This document shows, one piece after another, positions 13,411-24,240 of a stretch of DNA of 64,000 nucleotides. The stretch is taken from assembly GCA_027604705.1 (NCBI GenBank), contig JADHYV010000019.1:124001-188000 (forward strand), read 5' to 3'. The DNA is from Allomyces arbusculus (Eukaryota > Blastocladiomycota > Blastocladiomycetes > Blastocladiales > Blastocladiaceae). Position numbers and translations under genes: made by a program. Numbering within the stretch: the first letter of the stretch is position 1; each line of letters starts with the position of its first letter. Under the pieces are notes generated by a model. It was not told where the DNA came from, did not search any database, and saw only the letters and a list, made by a program, of their open reading frames with translations.

Positions 13411-13937
13411 GGCGAAGAGCGCGGACGGGGTCGGGAAAGTCGCGAGAGGGAGAAACGGCCGTGCAGATCGGCCGGAATCGGGGGAGCAGCTGTGCGGATC
13501 GCGCGGTGGCGCGCGAGTTGGGGCCAAAGGGGGTTGATCACAGTTTCGGGCTGCCCAGCGTTTCTTTGCGGGTAGTGCCGAGCAGGGGAGAGAGCGGTAG
13601 CGCAGGCAGAATGGATGGCAGCAGTGCAAGGGGCGCGACGCGTTTTGGTGCGTGCAAACGCTCACAAAACACGGCACGACAACGGCGCGTCCCTCGCGAC
13701 AAATTTATCGGAAACGTGATTTCCACGTGCAGGATTGGACCTGCGAGACGCAGTTGCACTAGCGTCTCGCATCCGCCGGCGTGCCTCTCCGACGCGGGCG
13801 TGACTCTGACCCGCTCGACCCGCTCGACCTGCTCTGCTGTAAACGTCTCCAGGGTCGCACTGATAGCGCTCCAGCCCCTTGCTACCACCAAGGCTAGCCG
13901 CAGTCGCCTCCCGCAGCTCACCCGACGCGCCACGATC
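13411..13937. promoter_or_regulatory. divergent promoter region between OSBP and SPX genes
   Basis: 527 bases separate two start codons pointing away from each other, so promoters of both genes should lie here. No TATA-like or named motif stands out. Confidence 0.45.
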
Positions 13938-14673
13938 ATGAAGTTTGGCAAACGGCTGCAGGCCGCCATGGCCGAGACCGAGGCCGACGCGTGCGAGTAC
14001 CTTGACTACCATGCCCTCAAGAAGCGGCTCAAAGAGTGCCACGAAGCGCACCCGGGCGCGACGCATCTGGCACCGCCCGGACCAAGCGCACGCCCCAATA
14101 CCACTGACCTGGCCGGCGCCGTCGACACTTACGCGCCGTTCCTGCGCGACCTCGAGCACGCGATTGACGGTGTCGAGCGCGCCTACTGGACCAACGTGCG
14201 GGTCGCGCGCGCGGCCACGGCGCTTGCCGCGTCACAGTACTGGGCCGAGGTATGCGTCCGACGTCGGCTGGCTGATCGTTGCCGACTGTCAAATAACCGA
14301 CGCGACCAACCAGCTCTTTGACGCCGGTGTGATCCCCGCGGCCCCCGGCGCACCCATCCGCCCACACGACGCCGGCACTGCGGCACGGCCTGCGGTCCTC
14401 GCGGCGACCCGACTCGCCGCGCGCATGGCTCGGATCGACGCGAGGCTCGACCGCGCCGACATGGCGCGCACCTGGTCCAAGGCCGGCGTACGCAAAATAT
14501 CAAAGAAACTTGACCGCGTGACCGGGTGGGGTACGGTCGCGGTGGTCCTGGACCGGGTTGCGGACACGCGCCGGTTCTGGTGGGGAACTGAATTGGAGGA
14601 AGCGCGCAAGGAGGTGATGCGGTTGCGGCACGAGGCGCGTGCGCGGCGGTGGGAGTCGGTGGCCGCGTCGTGA
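13938..14673 (+). CDS. stand-alone SPX-domain protein
   Basis: Exons 13938-14249 and 14314-14673, joined at gag|gtatgc...cag|ctc, give 223 residues. The N-terminus MKFGKRLQAAMAE followed by YLDYHALKKRLK is the canonical SPX opening; Tyr and Lys of this helix bind inositol pyrophosphate or phosphate in the family. The C-terminal core helix appears as AGVRKISKKLDRVTGWG, matching the (R)KILKKxDK signature. Length and lack of any further domain make it a stand-alone SPX protein, not VTC, Pho81, XPR1 or Pho90. SPX proteins sense inositol pyrophosphates and regulate phosphate homeostasis by binding partners. The first 60 residues after the opening helix pair contain a Pro/Ala loop that is longer than usual. 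Confidence 0.87.
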
Positions 14674-15611
14674 CACACGGGTCGAGTGTGGAGCCTGTCA
14701 TGCCTCCCACGAAGTCATTTTGGTGTGTGTTAGCACATGTGTTCGTGCACGCATGGAAGCCCTGATCAACATGCCTTGTCCGACCTCACACCCAATCTTG
14801 GCACAGACGTTGAACATTTGCCCGAATTCATTATCAGCACGGGAGATTCTGGAATGAACGTGCTGGCTTGGAGACATGTGGTTGACGACCACTCATCCCA
14901 AGAGGGGATCTTTTCTCTTGATATGACTTCCAGAGCATGCCTCCCTCTGATCGCAGGGGCGCCCAGCACTTCGTTTCGGTCCTCGTGGACTTACTGTCAT
15001 GTATTTCATCTTTGCTCAGACAGTACCCCCGCTCTCCAATAGCATCGCGTTAATGCTCGATCTCCGATTTCCTGGCCTCAATTCTCGAGTTGTGCATCTG
15101 ACCTGCTAAAGCCAGGCAAGACTGAACCTTTGTAACGACAACGAGCCAAGGAACGACGACGACAAGGCTGCCATGACTGCTAACACTCACAGGCTTAGCA
15201 GGCTACGTTTTTGCAGTTTCCCTGGGAGACCAAATTACATGACTCAGAGCCGCAGTTTGTGGTCGGTCAACTGGTTGGCGCCTCGTTCGTGTCCTGTTCT
15301 GTGAGCTGCTTCTAGACGTTGCGAGAAATCGTGCCCGGTGGTGTCTTGCCCTCGTTTTTCTTTGCATGCAACACTGCGCCAAGCTCCGCATCGCCCATCG
15401 CCCAAAATCGTCGCCCACACCAATCGATCGGGATCGGGCGCTGGCGACAGGGATCACAGCCGCCATGGAGACGCGCCCACGGACACCCCCTCCCCTCTTT
15501 TCTCCAGTGCCCTGCCCCGCCCTTGCCTGCACCGCGGACTCAGCCTGCCTCCTCGCCCGCACCCTCCACCCACAGCCCCCCCCCCCCCCCCCGAACCCCC
15601 CGATCGCCACC
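14674..15611. other. intergenic and promoter of the ENA-like ATPase
   Basis: About 940 bases with no convincing coding signal. The last 150 bases before the ATPase start are strongly pyrimidine-rich and contain a 17-base C run at 15576-15592. Confidence 0.5.
15576..15592 (+). repeat. poly-C tract just upstream of a start codon
   Basis: Seventeen consecutive C residues end 19 bases before the ATG of the ATPase gene, within its presumed 5' leader. Confidence 0.9.
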
Positions 15612-18600
15612 ATGAACTCGCTGCAGCGCGGCCGACTTGCCACGACTCCGGACGACTACGGCGCCGACGTGACGGCGCGCATCCGCGGGCCCGCGACTGT
15701 GACTGCTACCACGGACACGGACGTCAAGGCGTCGTCCGTCCGCACCGCGTCGCCCGAAAAAGATCGCCTCGTCGTGCACGTCAATGGCGTGCGCGCCGGC
15801 ACCAACAACGTCGAGAATGCGACGCGTTGGTACGAGCACGATATCGCCACGGTCGCGCGCCTGCTCGACACGGATCTGGCCCTGGGTCTGTCGCCCGGCG
15901 AGGCCGCGCGCCGGCTTGCCGAGTACGGCCCCAACGATCTCGGCGGCGACAATGGGCCGTCGGCGTTGCGCGTGCTCATCAGCAACCTCGTCAACCCAAT
16001 GAACGGCATTCTCGCCGTCGCGCTCGTGATTGCATTGGTTGCGCGCGACTGGGTTGAGGGCGCCGTCCTAGTCGTCGTGATCTTGACCAACACGCTGCTC
16101 GGGTTCCGGCAAGAATACAAGTCGGAAAAGACCATGGAAGCATTGCGCAAGCTCGCGTCCCCGACCGCGACCGTGATTCGCGGTGGGGCCGCGCCCACGG
16201 TGATTGCCGCGCCGCTGCTCGTCCCTGGCGATTTGGTGCTTCTGGCCGAGGGCGACCAAGTGCCCGCCGATATGCGCGTAATTGACGCCGTCAACTTGGC
16301 CGCGACCGAGGCTCTGCTCACGGGGGAGCCTATTGCCGTGCGTAAGTCGATTGACCCGATCATGCCGCGCGCGGGGATGCCCGCCAACGCGGTCCTCCCG
16401 CTCGGCGACCAAGTGTGCATGGCGTTCAAGTCGACGACGGTCGCGTACGGCCGCGGCAAGGGCATTGTTACGGCCACGGGCATGCAGTCGGAGATTGGCG
16501 CCATGGCCGCGCAAGTCGCTGCCGGCGCCAAGGCGCGCGCCGAGTCCAAGACACCTCTCGAGCGGTCGATGATGCGCATGATGATGGTGTGTCTGGGTGT
16601 TGCGCTCGTTCTGGGCGTGATTGTGTTTGCCGTCAACAAGTGGGCGTTTGGCGACACGCAGGTGCTGCTCTACGCGATTGCCACTGCCGTCGCCATCTTG
16701 CCCGAAGGTCTGCCGGCGGTCGTGACCGTGACCATGTCGTTTGGCGTCTCTACCATGGCCAAGCAGCGCGCGATCGTGCGCCGGCTCGTCTCGCTCGAGG
16801 CGCTCGGGCAAGTCACGCACATTTGCTCCGACAAGACCGGCACGCTGACTGAAGGTACCATGGCCGCCGTCGCCGGGTGGGTGCTGGGCGCACAGATTAC
16901 GATTACCGGTGCGTTCCACGCAGTCGGCGGGATTGAAGGTCTGTCGCGCGCCGCGCTCGAGCCCGTGCTGCGCGTCATGGGGCTGTGCCACACGTGCTCG
17001 ATCACGCTTGACAAGACGACCAGCATGTACTCGGGTACGGGCGATACGACCGAGATTGCTCTGGCCGTGGCCGCGCACCGGCACGGTGTGACCAAGGAGT
17101 CGGTAGAGGGTGTCGAGTTTCTCGCCGAGTACCCGTTTGACGCGACGCTCAAGTGCATGTCGGTCGTCTACCGCGATTTGGCGACCAACCAGTTTGCGAT
17201 TATGACCAAGGGCGCTGTTGAGGCCATTGTCGCGCGGTCGGCATCGTACCAGGTTGCGGACGCGGTTATGGCACACGCCGCTGGCCACGCAGGTGAAGTT
17301 GCTGCGACGGTGCATGCGCTCACGACCGAATACATTACCAACGAAATCATGGCGCGCGCCGAGGCAATGGCCGCACAGGGTCTGCGTGTGCTCGCGCTCG
17401 CGCACCGTTACTTGGCCATCACAGGCACCAACGAACTTAAGCTGCAGGAGCCGACGCTGCGTGGCGAGTACGAGCGCGATCTCGTGTTCCTCGGCCTGGT
17501 CGGGATCATGGACCCGCCGCGGCCCGAAACGGCGGGCGCCGTGGCGGCATGCCAGACGGCGGGGATTGTGGTCCACATGATCACGGGCGACCATCCCGTC
17601 ACGGCCGCGGCGATTGCCAAGCAGATTGGACTGCTGTCGCCGGCCGACGCGGCAAACCCGGCGCGCGTCATGGTCGCTCCGCAGTGGGACGCGTTGACAG
17701 ACGAGCAGGTGGATGCGATGGACGAGCTGCCGCTCGTGCTGGCCCGGTGCTCGCCCGAGACCAAAGTCAAGATGATTCAGGCGCTGCATCGCCGCGGGCA
17801 GATTGTCGCCATGACTGGCGATGGCGTCAATGACGCGCCCGCGATTTCAGTACGCTCTTGCGCTGTTACTTCTCACCGGGTAGAGTGTGATGCTCTTCAA
17901 CTCACTTCGCCTCGCCTTCCCTCCACTGCATAGTACGCCGACGTTGGCATTGCCATGGGCCTCGGCGGCGCCGACGTGACCAAGCAGGCGTCGGACCTGA
18001 CGCTGACCGACGACTGCTTTGCGACAATCGTCCAGGCCATCGCACAGGGCCGCCGCATCTTTGCCAACATTCAGAAATTCACGCTACATCTGCTCTCGGG
18101 CAATGTCTCTGAAGTCGTCGCGCTGATTATTGGTTTGGCCTTTGCCGACGGTAACGGGTCGCCCATCTTCCCGATGTCGCCGATTCAAATTCTGTGGATC
18201 AACCTCGTTACGAGTTCGCCGATTGCGCTCGCCTTGGCCGTGGAGCCCGCCGACGACGACGTGATGCGCGTCGCGCCGCGCCGCCACGGCGTCTTCACGC
18301 GTGAGCTCATGACCGACACGTTTGTCTACGGCGCGGTGATGGGCGGGCTCACGTTGGTCCAGTTTGTGGCCGTCGCCTACCTGCACGCCGTGAACCCGCT
18401 CGACACGATCGTACCGACTGCGTCGTGCAACAAGGTCTTCACGCCCGAGTGCGAGGTCGTCTTCCGCGCCCGTGCCGTCGCGTTTGTCACGCTCTCGCTG
18501 CTGTTGCTCGTGCATGGACTCAACTGCCGCTCGCCGCGCACGTCGGTCGTGCGCACGATCTGGCGCGACGCCAAGGTGCTCGTGTTTGCCATGGCCTTCG

Positions 18601-18830
18601 GGCTCATTGTGATCGTGCCGTTGCCCTACCTGCCCGAGATCAACACCAAGGTCTTCCAACATGCGTCGTTTGATTACGAATGGGGTTACATTGCCGCGGC
18701 GCTCGCCGTGTTCATGCTCGTGGCCGAGGCCTACAAGGCCGCCAAGCGCGCGTGGTGGCGCGTGCCAGCGGCGGTTGCAGTCGCGCGCGACGACGACGAC
18801 GTGCCGGGTGCCATTGTCCTCGAACGATGA
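15612..18830 (+). CDS. ENA: P-type ATPase, type IID (ENA-like Na+/K+ efflux pump)
   Basis: Exons 15612-17849 and 17934-18830, joined across an 84-base gtacgc...tag intron, give 1,044 residues, within the ENA range. The start sits in a good context (gccaccATGa). Landmarks in order: cation-ATPase N-terminus (LSPGEAARRLAEYGPNDL); M1-M2; the block DWVEGAVLVVVILTNTLLGF followed by RQEYKSEKTMEAL, which is typical of type IID pumps; actuator loop TGEP (usually TGES); M4 with the ILPEGLPAVV proline kink; phosphorylation motif SDKTGTLTEG with Asp407; and hinge TGDGVNDAPA, which the intron follows. The second exon holds M5-M10, with FTLHLLSGNVSEVVALIIGL and FPMSPIQILWINLVTSSP. Type IID pumps export Na+ or K+ at the plasma membrane. 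A SERCA/PMR1-type calcium pump is less likely from the M1-M2 loop. Substrate is inferred. Confidence 0.87.
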
Positions 18831-20623
18831 CGCGCCGCAACCCACGCTCATCAGGGGGTGCCGACGAGCGCGCGCGAATGGATGGGGAATTGATGCGCGC
18901 TCTCCTTGGTGTCTCCGCACCGGGCCGAGAATCGGCCTACGTCGTCCATCGTGACTGTTGGACGCTGCTGAAGTGGTCACCTCTGTGCTGATCTCGCTGA
19001 TGCGGTGGTTTGTTGTTGCATTGCAGTTGTTCTCCCCTCCCTCAATCATTCCTCCTCGTCCTCCCTCTCTTTCTCGCAGTGCTAATCAGTGCTCATGCGC
19101 GGTTTGTTTTTTCTTTTCTGTCTGCTGCTGTTTCATTTGTGATGCGAGGGCCCCACGCCCCAGGCGCGTCAGGCCTTCCATTGTGTTGTTGACTTTTCCG
19201 TTTGATCACTTTACTGTTTTTCGTCGGTGACGTCGTTGATGATGTCGGTCTCGTCTGTGCTCTTGGGCCGGGTCACCACCAATATACGTGCCAGAAAACC
19301 CAAACTCCGCCCATTTGTCCACGATGCACGAGAGAGCGGGCCACCCCGTCCTGGTGATACAATACGATGTTGCGGCCACGCGAGCCATCCGTATCATCCA
19401 ACGACGATGATTTGGAACACCAACCCCTGTTTGAATCGCATGGCCGAGCCAGAGAATCAAGGCTTCATATTTCTTTCGACGGTGTGGTGTCAGTGAACCC
19501 ACCATGTTTCGGTTGTGGCTCACGCTTGAACACATTTCCTCGTTCCTCAATTTTGTTCACGGTGACTTTCAGCACGCTAACCCAATATAATCTCCTACGG
19601 GAGACGATCTGGGCTCGGACACTACTTCAGTCGGCGAGGTCGACAGCGAACTTGAAGCGGTCAATATCTTGCGCAGGGGCAGGAAAACGATGCAGGAAAC
19701 GACAGGTTCGTTGAAGCCACGCTGTGCTTCGGACGTCAAGAAACGAAATGAGGGCCGAAATGGCCACGTCCAGGAAGTTGGCAACAAGTCTTGTTGATGC
19801 GGCATGGAGGGTGTCGGCGAATGCAAACTAGGGGAGCGAGAGAGAATGGCATTGACTGTCAGAAAGTGAATTTTAACGACAGGGGCAATTGCTGTGAACC
19901 AGCCTTGGATGGCCTTGGATGCTGGTCCTTGGGCCGCTCGATTGGTCATCAGCAAAAAAATGGGTAAAGCATCAGTTCTAGTCATCCGCATCGAGGCCAC
20001 GCGGCCCATGTCCCAACGACATGTTTTCTCGAGCTGTCGCGCGTATTTCTTGCCGCCTGATGCGAAGTGAAAGGAATACGATCGTGGCCTTGCACTTTCT
20101 GGCAACGAATATGTAGACGGTCGTGTCATGAGCAGCGGCATGCAGGCCTCCAATGTTGAGCGTGGCTAAGGTCCACTTGTGAATGGCCAATAGTTTACGG
20201 TAGTGAAAATTGCTGTCATGATTGCATTCGGCCAATCACTTGCTCATGGGCAGAGATGCGACCCTTTGAGCGTCATGATCATTTGTTTCCTATTTGGACC
20301 TCCCCAACGGCGCAGCAGTGAGAAACGTTGCTTCATGGATAAGCGATTTGACCAAAGATGGCCACCAGAATTTGATCACCCTCGTATCTTCGCGCAATGT
20401 GAAAGTTATTTGTCGACGCCTCTGACCCCAGCCAACGACCAAACCGCAAAATACTGTACGTGTCTGCACGATCCAGCGCGAACGATATTCACAACACAAC
20501 AGCTCCTATTTTATGATTGCGCCGCTGGCCGTGCATCCACCGCTGGCGGTGCCGACAACTCGGCGTCCACATCGACCGGCGCATGCACCTACAATCCATC
20601 AACCCAAACGAGTGAGTCTCACG
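18831..20623. other. intergenic, no supported gene
   Basis: About 1.8 kb between two convergent gene ends. Open frames here (up to 194 codons on the minus strand at 19569-20153) lack codon bias and resemble no family I know. Composition is more AT-rich than neighbouring genes. Confidence 0.5.
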
Positions 20624-21223
20624 CTATCCCGACCGGAGCAAGACTCTTGGATCACGTACCACATCCGCCAACCGGCACCATGCCATGGCCTGCAGCGCGC
20701 CCGATGTGTGCACGTTGGGCAACTGGTCGTGGTCCCACACGATCACGGGCGCGTTTGCGCGGTCGTGCGCGCGCAGGATGACAGTGGACGCGGGCCTGGT
20801 GGTCGAACCATCGTCGTCGTCGATGCCGTCATGCATGTCGTCGTCGTCTCGGTGATGCCGAGGAGTGGCAGCGGGCGGGGCAACGTCTGGCGCCGCAAGC
20901 GTCACGACTGGAACACATGGAGAAGCGGTCATTTAAATACCATTTTTCTTCGGCATGCAGGGAGAAAAGTGCGGACTCGAGTAACCCGCCGGGACAGGCA
21001 ATGATGCGCCCTTCAGATGCCGCCCGCGGAACGACGCTTCCTTGGTCCCATCCGGCATGTCCGTGATCAAAAAGTACTTGGAGACATTGGCGGGCCGGTC
21101 GGCGTGGACTTTGCAGGGCAGAAGATGCACTTGGCGGGGTTGAGGAGGTTGGTCTTGGTCGTTGGCTGCTAATGCTGCTGGCGGTGCGAGCGCCCTTGAC
21201 ACGTCGAGGATGAGCTGGGACAT
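20624..21223 (-). CDS. RNASEH2C: ribonuclease H2 subunit C
   Basis: The first exon starts at 21223 (MSQLILDVSRALA) and carries the subunit C core: VHLLPCKVHADRPANVSKYF, then ASFRGRHLKGASLPVPAGY. The second exon, 20907-20624, restores the conserved end VIVWDHDQLPNVHTSGALQ plus a Trp/Leu-rich helix. The donor is not certain. A gtccgc donor (exon 1 ending at 20977) gives a 69-base intron and 176 residues, reading GYS-I-VVTLAAP; a gtattt donor (exon end 20941) gives a 33-base intron and 188 residues. I prefer the first because resolved introns here are longer. Subunit C pairs with subunit B to scaffold RNase H2, which removes ribonucleotides embedded in DNA. The linker before the last block is His/Asp-rich, as is common. 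Confidence 0.82.
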
Positions 21224-21510
21224 GGTGAATTCTTGCCTTTGGGATTGCGACAGGTTGGCGGTCGACTCGTGGTGACAAGAATTGGAGTTGATTGCTGTGT
21301 AGAGCAAGTGAGCTGGTTTGATCATGATTCGCTCGTTGTTCGCGCTCTCATCATGACCAGGCCACTCGTCAGAGTGGCGATTGCACATCACGGAAATAAT
21401 GATTACCAAACATGTTTTTAGCATCAGAAAAATGGTTGTAAAAGGACCGACAAAGCCCTGGACGGTATTCTCATTCTCAAAGCAAAACGAAGGCAAAAAA
21501 CAAACCAGCT

Positions 21511-23491
21511 CTACGCTGTGGCCGTCACGACCGCCAGCACCTTCGCGCGCACCGCACGCACCCACACGGCAACGCCCGCCGCCAACACAAACGCGACGAG
21601 CGCAAACATGGCCGCGACCACAAACACCATGCCGCCCGGCTTGACTAACTGCCGGACCGCAACGGGTCCATGCTCGTCCACTGTCATCGCCAGCACATTC
21701 ACCGAACCCGCCCCGGCCTCGCCCGTCTGCAACGACCACGCATAAATCGCATTCGCGAGCGCCGGCGCGACCGCGCTCATGAAAGACGTGATCAGCTGGT
21801 TGGCGGCCATGAGTTGCCCAAGCTGCGTGCCCGGAACGAGCTTTGAGAGGAGCGTGTCGCGCACGGGCACGGCGAGCGTTGTGAGCGATTGCGTCATGTA
21901 CCCGATGGTAAAGATGGTGGCGGTCCGGCCGGTGCCCATGATGTTCAGGGCGACCACGTTGATGAATGCCGTGAAGGCGAGAATGGGCGTGTCCCAGCGC
22001 GTCGCGGGGAGCGCGTCGTCGTAGTGGTGGGGCGGCCCTGGGTGTTCGTCGTGATCGGCTGCGTGGTGGTGGTGGTCGGCGAGAAGCGGAGTGGATGCGT
22101 CGGCATCGTCTTTATCGTCGTTAACCTCCGGGTCGAGTCTTGGCGAGGTGCGTGAAGAGCTACTCGATGAGTTGACAGCGGAGTCGACGTCGGTCTCGTC
22201 CACCGCTGCTCGCGCGTCCGATTCACGTCGTGGCGGCACAGGAGCACGCTCGCGCAACGAGACGGCCACGAACCTAATCGCGGGCCCGGATGCCATGACC
22301 AGGACCGCAGCAAGGGCCGAGCGCGCCGTAAGCAGCGCACCCGTCGACGACGGGGTCCAAGCGAAATGGTAGGTCACGAACAGCATCCAAATGACCGACG
22401 ACATCAAGTCCGCAACAGTCGTGAGCGCGGTGAAGATAATTAGGAACAAGCGGTAGATTGCGCCGGGTCGGCGCGACGGCGCGAGGACAAAGAGAGCTGA
22501 GAGCGGGTTCGACTTCCACACGCGGTCCCAGAGCGAGGCCGTGGATGGTGCTGGTGGACGCACTTCGCGCAGCACGCCCGAGACCAAAAACGCCACGATG
22601 AGCACGACCAGGGCGCTGATGAGCAGCGGGGCTGGGCGACCGCCGACCACAGAAATGATTGTCCCGCCCGCAATTGGCGCGGCCACGACGCCAAGCATAA
22701 TTGCGCCCTGGATTGCGCCAAACACGGCGGGTCGCTCGTGCGGGAACGTCATGTCCGACACGTACGGCTTGAGTCCGAGCATCGAGGCACCCATACCACC
22801 GCAGAGACCGGCGAAAATGTACATGGTGTAGTAAATGGGCGCGACGGCGCTTGTTGGAGCCGTGACAACAGCAAGCGACGCGGTTTGGATCGACATGAAA
22901 GCCAGGAAGCCGACGCGCACGATGAAGACGCGGCCGTGCGTATCGCAAAGATGACCCCAGAACGACGTGGTCAGCATCGCTATGAGCGGAACGAATGGTG
23001 GAGTTCATGGGGATCAATTGCGATCAAAACCTCCAGGTTGGGGTGGCCGCCGCTTGTTTTAACGTACAAATGATGCCCATCCAGAACAGACCCGTGGACA
23101 GGAGCCCACTCGCGCGTTTTTGCACGCGGACCGCGAGGTGCGGGTCTGACTTACACTCGGTCGCATCGCCAATAACCGTCCCATCGTGCATCCGCTCGAA
23201 ATCACAGGCCCAGTCGAGCGTGGCCTGGTTGACGGCGGGCACACACGCCATAAATGCGACCAGAACAAAGAAAGCGAGCGCGGCAAGAATGACGATGGGC
23301 CCACGGCGGTACCATGGTTTGGCTAGGAGCGCGGCCAAGTCGGCGGCCAAGGTGGCGGAGGCATCATTATCACTTGATGATGCAGTTGTTGGCGCGCCGC
23401 GAGACGTGTCGACATGCTGCACATGTCCTGTAGGGTCGTTTCTGTCGGTATCGTCCTCGAGGAGCAGACTGACTTCACTGTCGGTGTCCAT
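21511..23491 (-). CDS. major facilitator superfamily transporter
   Basis: Exons 23491-23068 and 22979-21511, joined across an 88-base gtacgt...tag intron, give 630 residues. The N-terminal 75 residues are acidic and cytosolic. Twelve hydrophobic segments follow, split by a long Ser/Asp/His-rich central loop that includes LLADHHHHAADHDEH. The first splice restores the MFS loop 2-3 signature as SFWGHLCDTHGRVFIVR (G-x3-D-x2-G-R), and a C-terminal half counterpart follows the loop. The architecture and early Cys in the first extracellular loop recall fungal relatives of SLC46/TetA-like carriers, but the substrate cannot be read from sequence. It faces the Hook gene across a 749-base divergent promoter. 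Confidence 0.85.
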
Positions 23492-24240
23492 GGTCGACGA
23501 AGTGGTTGCTGATCGTCAAGAGCGACTTGAACTTGCAGGGGTGGTGGAGGGAGAAAGCAGGCAAGGGGAGCGCCCAGCACCAGGCCTCGTCAACGTCAAT
23601 CAAGGACAAACGCGACAGCACACGCAAGCACAGCCAGGTCCAGCATGGCGCCAGTCAGCCTCGATGTTGAGAGTCCGGGCGATCCGGCGGTTTGCCTGGC
23701 GCCTGACGATCGTGGGCCCATGGCGTCGGCACTTGGAGCGAGGAGTTGGGAATGCAAGTTGGTGGCACCGTCGCACTGCCGCACCAGCTGCTCGCTGCTC
23801 GCGCGGCGCGTCTGGGCACGCGTCTCGCAGACGGCGGATGGACGACTGAGAACGAGAACGACAACGACGTGCTGACAGTCGCTTATGTCACAAATGAACA
23901 TGTGTGGCGAAGTGGCCGACAGAGAGCAGAGCGACTTGACCGCAGCGCACGTGCCGCGAACAGTGATCAACTCAAACACATTTTTTCCACTTCGTCGACC
24001 CCGTCGTCCTTGCCCTGCCCGTCCCTCTCTGCTCATTGCCACTCCTCCGCGATCTGCTTTCGCCACCGACACAATCTTGACCAGAGAGAACGACTTTGTC
24101 ACCAACTCCGTCCTGCACGCGCCGCACGACGCGGCGACAGCAGCTACCCGTCTTCTCCACCGGCTCTTTTACCAGCACCGCCCTTGGATCACCGTTAATC
24201 ACTGCCGCATTCCATTCAAGCCCCGGTGACCGCCGTCACC
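23492..24240. promoter_or_regulatory. divergent promoter region between MFS transporter and Hook
   Basis: 749 bases between two opposed start codons. No coding exon is supported; short pyrimidine-rich stretches occur near both starts. Confidence 0.45.

Noticed and set aside
20908-20940. 33-base intron in RNASEH2C
   Set aside because: All well-supported introns here are longer; a 69-base intron with a gtccgc donor keeps the frame and a similar donor (gtccgt) is required in POLD2.
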